Shown: positions 1 through 7,146 of the stretch, one piece after another | Layout of the letters: the number at the start of each line of letters is the position of its first letter | Position numbering within the stretch: position 1 is the first letter of the stretch | Assembly: GCF_900637055.1 (NCBI RefSeq) | Contig: NZ_LR134338.1 | Location: 3,792,001 to 3,856,000, forward strand | Direction of reading: 5' to 3' | Origin: Brevibacillus brevis | GTDB taxonomy: Bacteria; Bacillota; Bacilli; Brevibacillales; Brevibacillaceae | Length of the DNA stretch: 64,000 bases | Program-made: the position numbers and the translations under genes | Notes under the pieces: model-generated | Database searches by the model: none | What the model was told of the DNA's origin: nothing | What the model saw: only the letters and a program-made list of their open reading frames with translations

Positions 1-487
1 CCCGCAAAAACTTCAAGCTGTCCTGCAAATCAACATCATCGGTCATGTCGATCAGCCATTGATACGTCGCGCGGGCTTTTTCTTCCGCTGCGATATCCTC
101 GTAAAGGTCGGCGATTGGATCGCCCTTGGCAGCGATATAGGCAGCCGTCCACGGTACACCACTGGCATTGTTGTAAAAGAGCGCTCGATCATGATTGGCG
201 TAATGGTCACCCAGTCCCGCTTCCTTCAACTCTTCGACAGTCGCGTCTTTCGTCAGCTTATACACCATCGTGGCAATCATTTCGAGATGCGCAAACTCTT
301 CGGTAGCGATATCGGTTAATAATCCAACCACTTTATTCGGGATCGTATACCGCTGGTTCATATAGCGCAGAGCGGCTGCCAGCTCTCCATCCGCCCCTCC
401 GTATTGCTCAATCAAGTACTTCGCCATTCTTACATCGCACTTACTGACACGAACCGGATACTGCAGTTTTTTTTCATAGATCCACAT
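1..487 (-). CDS. cotJC: CotJC, manganese-catalase-like spore coat protein (3' end cut off)
   Basis: The reading frame enters from the window edge, and about 162 codons are visible. The N-terminus (MWIYEKKLQYPVRV) and the ferritin-like helices with EQYGGADGELAAALRYMNQR and ATEEFAHLEMIATMVYKL match CotJC, a manganese-catalase-like inner spore-coat protein made in the mother cell. The glutamates and histidine of EEFAHLE would be metal ligands by family analogy. The ATG at 487 is preceded by AGAGGG and lies 22 bases after the cotJB stop, so it closes the cotJABC operon. The C-terminal part is outside the window. Confidence 0.93.
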   Translation of the reverse strand, partial: MWIYEKKLQYPVRVSKCDVRMAKYLIEQYGGADGELAAALRYMNQRYTIPNKVVGLLTDIATEEFAHLEMIATMVYKLTKDATVEELKEAGLGDHYANHDRALFYNNASGVPWTAAYIAAKGDPIADLYEDIAAEEKARATYQWLIDMTDDVDLQDSLKFLR

Positions 488-508
488 CGGTTTCGTTATC
501 CCTCTCTT

Positions 509-781
509 CTAAACTTGCCAAGGCCATGGATCATCATTCCACTGCCACGGATAGCCTGAATAGCTGCGGCCAAGATTTTGCAAGGGCCCATACAACTTCT
601 CATACTCGTTTGCCAAAACCCAGCGTTGTTCCGTTAAATCGTTAAACTGCTGGAGCGCATTCTGATCCGTTGGATGCGTATCTAAGTAAAGATTTAGCTC
701 TACCAGCACAAAGTCAATCGCTTGCAGCTGTTCAAGCAATGCGTAATATTGTTCATCGCCAAATTTATTTTCAGCTGTCAT
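509..781 (-). CDS. cotJB: CotJB spore coat protein
   Basis: This 90-residue protein has the CotJB signature: YALLEQLQAIDFVLVELNLY, a DTHP turn, then a heptad-rich segment ending in a Trp/Tyr/Gly-rich tail (YSGYPWQWNDDPWPW). CotJB is a small coat polypeptide that needs CotJC for assembly into the spore coat in Bacillus. The ATG overlaps the last bases of cotJA by four nucleotides, indicating translational coupling. No enzymatic motif is visible, and length is normal for the family. Confidence 0.93.
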   Translation of the reverse strand: MTAENKFGDEQYYALLEQLQAIDFVLVELNLYLDTHPTDQNALQQFNDLTEQRWVLANEYEKLYGPLQNLGRSYSGYPWQWNDDPWPWQV

Positions 782-1005
782 GAGTGCCCCCTCCCCAAAT
801 GACTCTGTCTGGGATCATAAGGGCTAAAAAGTGCCGGCCATAGCGTACCTAATTTCAACGCTTCCATCGGGCTATATTGTGGCAAGTTCTCCGGCTGAAA
901 CGTCATGAACAGCTGAGGGGGCACCTGGTACGTCTTTACCCGAATAGGCGGACAAGGATCGTAGGGACCAACGTACGGAAAGTAGTCGCGTGTTTGCGAA
1001 TGCAA
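778..1005 (-). CDS. cotJA: CotJA spore coat associated protein
   Basis: First gene of cotJABC, about 75 residues, proline- and aromatic-rich (FPYVGPYDPCPPIRVKTYQV then PPQLFMTFQP), which is typical of CotJA. There is no ATG. Two in-frame TTG codons exist, at 1011 and 1005. AGGAGG at 1015-1020 is only three bases from the first but nine from the second, so 1005 is preferred. In Bacillus this operon is transcribed by mother-cell sigma factors; I could not assign a convincing sigma-E promoter in the 150 bases upstream. Confidence 0.85.
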   Translation of the reverse strand: MHSQTRDYFPYVGPYDPCPPIRVKTYQVPPQLFMTFQPENLPQYSPMEALKLGTLWPALFSPYDPRQSHLGRGHS

Positions 1006-1090
1006 TGCCAATATCCTCCTCCAACTTGCATTGTCTGTTCCTTCATGACTACACTATGCAGCCCACCCAGTAGGCGTGATTGCTACCCCA

Positions 1091-1126
1091 AAAAGAAAAA
1101 CCGCTCTCCTCCTATAAGGAAAGCGG
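1091..1126 (-). terminator. Rho-independent terminator after the CcdA/UreH-like gene
   Basis: On the minus strand a ten-base stem (CCGCTTTCCT with AGGAGAGCGG, one mismatch) is followed by a T-rich run. It lies 38 bases past the stop of the gene ending at 1164. Confidence 0.7.
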
Positions 1127-1163
1127 CTAATACCTACGATTACACCTGTCCAGTCCATTTCCC

Positions 1164-1913
1164 TTACCAAAATGCCATGAAGTCCGAAATACCGAGTAGG
1201 ACAAACACAATTCCAGCCCATTTTTGCGTTACTGCCCCCCATTTCCTTGTGTTCTTCATGAGAGAAGGGCTATCACTTGCAACGGCAAGCAGCAGTAAAA
1301 CGATGAGCAGCGGCAGCCCCGTCCCAAGTGCAAATACTGTCGGAATGATCGGCCCGAACGAGCTCGTGAACATCAAAGGCATCGTCAGTCCAAAATAGAG
1401 CCAAAACATGGTCGGACAAAACCCGAGGGAAAAGGCAACGCCAAGCCAAAAGGATTGTGTCTTTCCCTCAAATCGCTCCGAAAAACGCTTGATTTTTTCC
1501 TCAAAGGATTGCGTATGTAGAAATGGCAGTCGAATCCATCCGATTAAGAACAATCCAATCAAAATAAACATCGGTGCCAATAATTTTCTCGCCCACTGAA
1601 ACAAAGGAATCGCTTGTGTTGAGAGTTGTTCGCCGAACGCAAATACGATTGCTCCCAAAGCAGAATACACAACTGCTTTGCCAAGGATGAACATCCACAC
1701 ATGACCTCGAAAGCCACCTTTGACGACGACATTCTTCCCTAGTACAGTAAAAGCAGCCACATTCCCTGATAACTGACACGGTGCAAACGCCCCGACGATC
1801 CCGAGCAACAACGCTCCAATCAACGGTGCTTGTTCACCCATTCCGTAATACAAATCAGAAAAAGGCTTGCTGATCCATGCTCCGTATTGATATAAGTACG
1901 AATACCAATCCAT
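1164..1913 (-). CDS. CcdA/DsbD-like (UreH-domain) membrane protein of the copper cluster
   Basis: A 249-residue polytopic membrane protein. Two cysteines sit in GAFAPCQLSGN (Cys46) and LGFCPTMFW (Cys166), at the start of two homologous helix bundles. This is the paired-cysteine arrangement of the CcdA/DsbD family; databases often label this branch sulfite exporter TauE/SafE or UreH domain. By family it could pass reducing equivalents across the membrane or handle a metal; the substrate is not shown by the sequence. It follows the cupredoxin gene on the same strand after about 100 bases. ATG at 1913 has GGAGG upstream. A copper or cytochrome-oxidase maturation role is inferred from context only. 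Confidence 0.75.
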   Translation of the reverse strand: MDWYSYLYQYGAWISKPFSDLYYGMGEQAPLIGALLLGIVGAFAPCQLSGNVAAFTVLGKNVVVKGGFRGHVWMFILGKAVVYSALGAIVFAFGEQLSTQAIPLFQWARKLLAPMFILIGLFLIGWIRLPFLHTQSFEEKIKRFSERFEGKTQSFWLGVAFSLGFCPTMFWLYFGLTMPLMFTSSFGPIIPTVFALGTGLPLLIVLLLLAVASDSPSLMKNTRKWGAVTQKWAGIVFVLLGISDFMAFW

Positions 1914-2016
1914 GCTTCTCCTCCGACTGGGTCTTCCTGTTCATTTATTTTACAGAAAGGTTGTGAGGAAACTATGAAGAAAGAGAAAAAGAAAGGCATT
2001 CGCCTCTCCCTTTGCT

Positions 2017-2901
2017 TCATCCCGTCACTTGCAAGCGCCCTATCATGCCGCTTTCTTTGTGTCCAGGGATCGTACAATAAAATTCATAAGTTCCTTCCTC
2101 CAATGCCTTCCACACTGTTTCAACAGACTCTCCCGGTTTGGCGTGCAAATGAACCACACCCTCAGCCATTGCTCCATGATGATGTTCCGTGCTTGATTCT
2201 GAAATCGTAACGATTTTTCCATGAGACACAACCTCGATATCGTGCTCTACATTGCCGTCATTTTGAAAGACGACCTTGATCTCCGTATTTTTTTTCACGG
2301 AAAATTGGTTCGGTTTATACGAAAACTCGAGGGCTGTGAGGTTGATTTCTGTCGGGCGATCGCCTGCATAAAGAGCCGGGGATGGAAACGGTAGTGATTG
2401 AAACCAGAAGAAGACGGCAAGCAGCAACACAGCTGGAGTGGCAGGATGATGAAAAAAGGAGGACCACTTCGATTCTTTTTTATTGGAATCAATCAGCTTG
2501 GCTACGAGCAGCATACATACGGTATAGAGCATGACGAAAACAAACAGGAGAGGCTCTACTTTTTCCGCCGGAACCATCTCACCCAGCATGGCACCCATCA
2601 TCCCGCCCATGACGCCCGATAAGATTCCTTCCACAATACTCAGGATCGACAAAGGAACGCCTATCAGAAAACCAGACAAACCACCTGCCAGCATTCCCCA
2701 CATAGTAGATACATAAAGGTCACCCCTGTAAATATCGCCCAGGATCAATCCTCCGATCAAGCCAATCATCATACTAACAGACATCGTGCTCATCATGCCT
2801 TGCATATGATCGATTCCCTGCTTTCGTCGCCGCCATATAAACCATGTAAAGCAAACGTAAGCGAAACTGACGTAGATTAGGACCTGATACACCGCGCCCA
2901 A
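2017..2901 (-). CDS. Membrane-anchored cupredoxin
   Basis: A 294-residue protein in two parts. Residues 1-135 hold four or so hydrophobic segments rich in Gly and Met (GVMGGMMGAMLGEMV). After a further transmembrane segment at about 155-172, residues 185-294 form a plastocyanin-like domain. His220 (NVEHD), Cys276, His281 and Met286 (YCTIPGHKESGM) give the complete type 1 copper ligand set. A His-rich loop (STEHHHGAM, 238-245) could bind further metal. The start is TTG at 2901 after GGGGGTGG. The domain should face outward and carry or sense copper or electrons. It lies between csoR and the CcdA-like gene. Confidence 0.85.
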   Translation of the reverse strand: MGAVYQVLIYVSFAYVCFTWFIWRRRKQGIDHMQGMMSTMSVSMMIGLIGGLILGDIYRGDLYVSTMWGMLAGGLSGFLIGVPLSILSIVEGILSGVMGGMMGAMLGEMVPAEKVEPLLFVFVMLYTVCMLLVAKLIDSNKKESKWSSFFHHPATPAVLLLAVFFWFQSLPFPSPALYAGDRPTEINLTALEFSYKPNQFSVKKNTEIKVVFQNDGNVEHDIEVVSHGKIVTISESSTEHHHGAMAEGVVHLHAKPGESVETVWKALEEGTYEFYCTIPGHKESGMIGRLQVTG

Positions 2902-2917
2902 GATACCACCCCCGAGT

Positions 2918-2940
2918 ATATTCCCCTCATTGTAAGGTAT
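2918..2940 (-). promoter_or_regulatory. Possible degenerate CsoR operator upstream of the cupredoxin gene
   Basis: On the minus strand the sequence reads ATACCTTAC, five bases, then GGGGAATAT. This resembles the copZ operator ATACCCTACAGGGGTAT with a longer centre. It sits 17 bases before the TTG start. The match is partial. Confidence 0.35.
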
Positions 2941-3151
2941 GTCCTACGCCAACAAAATAGGACAAAGCGAACTAGAAAAGGACACCCTCGTTGGATTCCT
3001 TCATTCTGCACTTCCCCATCTAAAATCAGGCCACGGCTACGTGTGCGCGTGTGTAAGGGTGAGAGGGCTGATTCAAATCCCTCACGACCACACTCGACCA
3101 CTTCCATGCCGCACACAACTAATAGCAACATAGCTATATTCCGCAATAATA

Positions 3152-3177
3152 AAAAAGCTTCATTTCTGAAGCTTTTT
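3152..3177. terminator. Terminator of csoR (symmetrical)
   Basis: AAAAAGCTTCA and TGAAGCTTTTT form a perfect 11-base stem with a four-base loop. It overlaps the csoR stop codon and has T runs on both strands. Confidence 0.85.
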
Positions 3178-3499
3178 ATTTCATCAGCTTATTCATCGTG
3201 GTTAACAGCTCGTCAATGACTGCGCTGTCCCCTTCTTGGATGCGTTCAATCACACAGGATTTCATATGCCCTTCCAAAAGGATGCGTCCCACTGAATTTA
3301 GGGCAGATTGTACCGCAGCAATTTGATTCAAGACATCATCACAATACACATCCTTCTCCACCATGCCTTTAATCCCGCGAATCTGTCCCTCAATCCGATT
3401 GAGGCGCGCCTGTAAGTTTTGCTTGGTCTTTTCTGAATGATGACTGTTTCGATCAGATGTATGACAAGACTGAACAACGTTCAATTCTGCACTTGACAA
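3176..3499 (-). CDS. csoR: Copper-sensing transcriptional repressor CsoR
   Basis: About 107 residues of all-helical CsoR/RcnR type (NLQARLNRIEGQIRGIKGMV). The Cu(I) ligand triad of true CsoR is present: Cys53 (VYCDD), His78 and Cys82 (EGHMKSC). In this family Cu(I) binding releases DNA and derepresses copper efflux genes. An earlier ATG at 3523 is in frame, but AGGGGAGGA lies just before a TTG at 3499, which I prefer. The N-terminal extension carries extra histidines (SCHTSDRNSHH). A likely target is the operator in the copZ promoter at 4562-4578. No copA ATPase is in the window. Confidence 0.92.
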   Translation of the reverse strand: MSSAELNVVQSCHTSDRNSHHSEKTKQNLQARLNRIEGQIRGIKGMVEKDVYCDDVLNQIAAVQSALNSVGRILLEGHMKSCVIERIQEGDSAVIDELLTTMNKLMK

Positions 3500-3581
3500 T
3501 GAGATTCCTCCCCTAGCAAACATACGCTTCGATTATAATCCGAATTTTCAAAATGTAGCAAGTTCCATATTCACATATCGC

Positions 3582-4208
3582 TCAGGAAGACAGCCCCAAT
3601 TCTTTTCGGACATTTTCCAATCCATATCGCTCGACAAACTTGAAAAACTTCTCTCTCTTTTTCCCTTGCGTCTGATACAACGTAATGATGCTTTGGACGA
3701 TGGAGGATAATTGTTCTTCCTTCACCTGCTCGACCAGGAGCTCGGCTGTTTTGGCCTCCATTGTTTTCGATTGGCCTCCGACGTAGATTTCAAAGGTTTC
3801 TTTTCGCTTGACGATCCCGATATCTTTTACCAACGGCTCTCCACAGGCATTTGGGCATCCCGTATAACCGACTCGCATCGTAAAAGGAACGGTCATTCCT
3901 GCAATCGTATCATTCAAATTTCTCGCTGCCTCTAGCCCTTCAATCTCTGCTCCCTTGCAAAAAGAACAGACAGACAAATTTTTCACAACAGAGCCCGTTT
4001 CGTACACACATAAGCCTTTTTCACGCAGCGCTTTTTTGGCATCCTCAGCCTTCTCTTCGTTCATCTCGACAAGAAGCTGCTGAAAGGTCGAAAGTTCAAT
4101 TTGTGCATCCTCGCCAACGATCTGACCGATCGCCACCATATCTGTTGGCGTAAACACAGATCCGCCGACACGAATCTCTGGACTCACAGCAAACTGTACA
4201 CGCTTCAA
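3582..4208 (-). CDS. Small nitrite/sulfite reductase-like siroheme/4Fe-4S protein
   Basis: A 208-residue protein matching one ferredoxin-like half plus the cofactor half of the nitrite/sulfite reductase family. Cys81 and Cys84 (VCSFCKGAE) and Cys118 and Cys122 (GYTGCPNACGEP) would hold a 4Fe-4S cluster and siroheme. The usual first pair in assimilatory enzymes is C-x5-C, here C-x2-C. It is far shorter than NirB or CysI, so it may be an electron-transfer or accessory form. TTG at 4208 is eight bases after AGGAGG, preferred over GTG at 4226. It lies between copZ and csoR on the same strand. Substrate unknown. Confidence 0.7.
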   Translation of the reverse strand: MKRVQFAVSPEIRVGGSVFTPTDMVAIGQIVGEDAQIELSTFQQLLVEMNEEKAEDAKKALREKGLCVYETGSVVKNLSVCSFCKGAEIEGLEAARNLNDTIAGMTVPFTMRVGYTGCPNACGEPLVKDIGIVKRKETFEIYVGGQSKTMEAKTAELLVEQVKEEQLSSIVQSIITLYQTQGKKREKFFKFVERYGLENVRKELGLSS

Positions 4209-4263
4209 AAGGCATTCCTCCTGCACGATTTGAATTTGTATATTCGGTCAACCGAAAGCGTAA

Positions 4264-4293
4264 GAAAGGCTGCCATTCTACAATTACAGCCTT
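4264..4293 (-). terminator. Weak hairpin after copZ
   Basis: An inverted repeat (GAAAGGCTG with CAGCCTTTC) lies 16 bases past the copZ stop with only a short T run on the minus strand. It may attenuate read-through into the reductase-like gene. Confidence 0.45.
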
Positions 4294-4308
4294 TCCCGCT
4301 CCCTTTGC

Positions 4309-4512
4309 TTAAACGACATCGTACCCTTGATCTTCAATGGTCTCTTTTACATTTTCCAGCGAAACAACGGATTCATCAAAAGTCACGCTTACTTGATTGT
4401 CAGCAAGGCTGACCGTTGCTTTGCTAACCCCGTCTAGTTTTTGAAGAGCACCTTCGATAGAGATGACGCAGTGATTGCAGGACATTCCTTGTACGTTCAA
4501 AGTGACATTCAT
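4309..4512 (-). CDS. copZ: Copper chaperone CopZ
   Basis: A 67-residue heavy-metal-associated domain with the Cu(I) motif MSCNHC (Cys12, Cys15) and the usual beta-alpha-beta fold pattern (GALQKLDGVSKATVSLADNQ). CopZ carries Cu(I) to the CopA efflux ATPase in Bacillus. The ATG at 4512 has AAAGGAGG eight bases upstream; longer in-frame extensions run through the promoter and are not translated. It is the first gene after a CsoR-operated promoter and the copper cluster continues downstream. Confidence 0.95.
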   Translation of the reverse strand: MNVTLNVQGMSCNHCVISIEGALQKLDGVSKATVSLADNQVSVTFDESVVSLENVKETIEDQGYDVV

Positions 4513-4553
4513 TTTACATCCTCCTTTGTGTTTGGGAAGCTTTGCTTGATTAC

Positions 4554-4582
4554 ATTTTACGATACCCCTGTAGGGTATGCAA
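4554..4582 (-). promoter_or_regulatory. copZ sigma-A promoter with CsoR operator in the spacer
   Basis: On the minus strand, -35 TTGCAT (4582-4577), a 17-base spacer and -10 TAAAAT (4559-4554). The spacer is almost filled by ATACCCTACAGGGGTAT (4578-4562), the GC-tract palindrome typical of CsoR operators. Bound CsoR would block RNA polymerase, so copper should induce copZ. Confidence 0.85.
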
Positions 4583-4653
4583 TACCCAATTTTACTTTTC
4601 CTGCTGTGTACATACAAAAAAGCTCCCCATCTGTAAATGACAGGGAGTCTTCC

Positions 4654-7104
4654 TTACTCTTCTTGACTGAGATGATTTCTGGTGGGAACAAAAAACACTT
4701 GCTCCACCTCATTCGCAGATAATGGGCGACTATAATAGTACCCTTGAATTTCCTTGCAATGATTTTCTGTCAAAATGTCCAACTGATCCTTCGTTTCAAT
4801 GCCTTCTGCAATTACATCCAATTTCAGATGCTTTGCCATCGAAATAATAGTGGCCACAATGGCTTTATCGTTATCATTTCGAGACAGGTCGGTTATGAAG
4901 GAGCGGTCAATCTTTAATTTGTGGATCGGGAACTTTTTCAAATAGCTCAAAGAGCTGTAACCGGTTCCAAAATCATCCAAGCTGATTCTCGTTCCGATTT
5001 TGTTTAACTCATGCAGGATACTGATCGATACTGCCGGGTCCATCATCATGCTCTCTGTGATTTCCAGTTCCAAAAAGTGCGGGGCAAGCTTGGTTTCCTC
5101 AAGGATATTTTTGATGTACTGGACGAGGTTCCGTTGATGGAATTGATGAGAGGACAAGTTGACGGAGACAGGTATCAACGGCCCCCCTTTATCATGCCAC
5201 TGCTTCATTTGCCTGCATGCTTCGCGAAGCACCCATGTACCGATCTCATAGATCAACCCTGTCTCTTCAGCAATCGGGATAAACACTCCTGGTGAAAGCA
5301 TCCCTTTGGTCGGATGATTCCACCTGACGAGTGCCTCCACTCCAATCATGCGATTGCTTTCCGAATGAAATTGAGGTTGGTAGTACACTACCAGCTCATT
5401 TCGTTCAATAGCTTTTCTGAGATCACGTTCTATTTCAATATTTTCCAGCAATTGGACGTCAAAATCGGGCGTGTAGAACAGATGACCATTTTTCCCCTGT
5501 TTTTTCACCTCGTACATGGCCGTATCCGCTTTTTTGAGCAGCGCAACAGCATCTGTTCCATGGTCTGGGAATATCGCCGTTCCAATACTTGCTGATATGT
5601 AAAATTCACTGTCTTTTAGCGAGAATGGCTGTTTCAGCGCTTCAATGATCTTGTCCGCTAAACTCGCCGCTTCCCTGCGGTCCGCTCCTGTTTCGCAGAG
5701 GATCGTAAATTCATCGCCACCCATCCGTGCAATTGTTGCCTGGTACCCTTCCGCACTCTTTACGATTCTGTCGCTGACCCCCTGCAAAAAGATATCGCCG
5801 TAAGAGTGTCCCAAGGAATCATTGATCATTTTGAACCGATCAATGTCGATAACCATGACAGCAAAGCTCGATGAATCTTCGCTGCTTTTTTCAATGGATT
5901 GATGAAGGACTTGATTAAACTTTCTTCGGTTCGGTAAGTCGGTCAGCTCATCGTGATAAGCCAAATACCTGATTTTTTCTTTCACGCGATTCTCTTCGGT
6001 AATATCCTTTACAATGATGTGATTCCCAACAACTTCTCCCTCAATCTCAACCGGGACATTGAGTACACTCAGTTCTACGCGATTCCCGTTCGGATGTAGT
6101 ATGGTGGTCTCAAAATGATTGCGAATGGGCTGAAAAGACTGGTCAAAAGAATCCTTGGTGATGTCCCTTTTCTCCTCAACAATATGCAAGCCAATTTTTG
6201 ATACATGTTGATTAATGAATTCTTCCTCCCGCAGTCCACCAATCTTTGTGACAGCCGGGTTCATTTTAATAATACATCCACCTGTATCTAAGGAAATAAT
6301 GCCGTATTCATTATTTTTATAAAGGGAACGATACCAGCTTTCATTTTCCTGAATGACCGTATCTTTTTGCGAGAGTCGTTTGTTAATAAACAAGCCGAAC
6401 AATGTAATGCCGATCAGTAAAAAGGTAGCCAAGACAATGATATAGGCCAAGGTCTCCGGCTCAATCTGCGTTTCCACCTCTGTTGTCGGCAGTTCCGTTA
6501 CGTAGAAATGCGCTGCGACCATCCCGGTGTAATGCATACCTGCGATTGCAGCTCCCATAATGAGTGAACTGCCCAATTTGTATAAATACGCATATTTCGA
6601 CTGATCACGGCGAAAGTAAAACAAAAGCCAAAGTGCCGCTGCCGAAGCAGTCGCTGCAATGATAATGGATAAAATGACGATCCACATATCATATGTAATT
6701 TCGATAATCATCGCGGCCATTCCAACGTAGTGCATCCCAGATATGCCAGCAGCCATCAAAATTCCCGCGATACCTAACTGTCTTGCATGTAGGTTGCTTT
6801 TCGTGACGGTAAACAAAGCGATGCTTGAGACAAAAATGGCAAGAATAACGGATAGGATGACATACTCCATGTCATACAGAACCTTAATGGGGAGGGTTAG
6901 TGCCAGCATTCCGACAAAATGCATGGACCATATTCCAAGCCCCATCGTTGTGGCACCAAAAATCAACCAGAGTAGCTGATGCTTCCCCTTACTTGTACTC
7001 ACTCTGGCTGCCAGGCTGAGAGCAGAAAAAGAAGCTGCAACCGCGATTAAATAAGATAGTATCACTAGGAAACTGTCGTACGTCCCATGTATCTGGTGAT
7101 CCAA
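4654..7104 (-). CDS. MHYT-PAS-GGDEF-EAL membrane cyclic di-GMP enzyme
   Basis: An 816-residue protein. Residues 1 to about 205 are a seven-helix MHYT sensor with three motifs SMHFVGM, GMHYVGM and GMHYTGM, a family proposed to sense a gas or metal. A further helix and a PAS domain (about 265-375) follow, then a GGDEF domain with intact RMGGDEF and an EAL domain with intact VEALVRW and DDFGTGYSS. Both catalytic domains look active. The domain order is like B. subtilis YkoW. The TTG start at 7104 is only one base after AGGAG, which is unusually tight; the frame is closed just upstream. The gene with the same output domains follows at 7147. Confidence 0.9.
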   Translation of the reverse strand: MDHQIHGTYDSFLVILSYLIAVAASFSALSLAARVSTSKGKHQLLWLIFGATTMGLGIWSMHFVGMLALTLPIKVLYDMEYVILSVILAIFVSSIALFTVTKSNLHARQLGIAGILMAAGISGMHYVGMAAMIIEITYDMWIVILSIIIAATASAAALWLLFYFRRDQSKYAYLYKLGSSLIMGAAIAGMHYTGMVAAHFYVTELPTTEVETQIEPETLAYIIVLATFLLIGITLFGLFINKRLSQKDTVIQENESWYRSLYKNNEYGIISLDTGGCIIKMNPAVTKIGGLREEEFINQHVSKIGLHIVEEKRDITKDSFDQSFQPIRNHFETTILHPNGNRVELSVLNVPVEIEGEVVGNHIIVKDITEENRVKEKIRYLAYHDELTDLPNRRKFNQVLHQSIEKSSEDSSSFAVMVIDIDRFKMINDSLGHSYGDIFLQGVSDRIVKSAEGYQATIARMGGDEFTILCETGADRREAASLADKIIEALKQPFSLKDSEFYISASIGTAIFPDHGTDAVALLKKADTAMYEVKKQGKNGHLFYTPDFDVQLLENIEIERDLRKAIERNELVVYYQPQFHSESNRMIGVEALVRWNHPTKGMLSPGVFIPIAEETGLIYEIGTWVLREACRQMKQWHDKGGPLIPVSVNLSSHQFHQRNLVQYIKNILEETKLAPHFLELEITESMMMDPAVSISILHELNKIGTRISLDDFGTGYSSLSYLKKFPIHKLKIDRSFITDLSRNDNDKAIVATIISMAKHLKLDVIAEGIETKDQLDILTENHCKEIQGYYYSRPLSANEVEQVFFVPTRNHLSQEE

Positions 7105-7146
7105 ACTCCTTCACCGCTTTCCTTTTGTTAATCTGGATGGTCTCAC

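Noticed and set aside
877..1398. Plus-strand frame of 173 codons
   Set aside because: Spans cotJA in antisense, a terminator and the 3' end of the CcdA-like gene.
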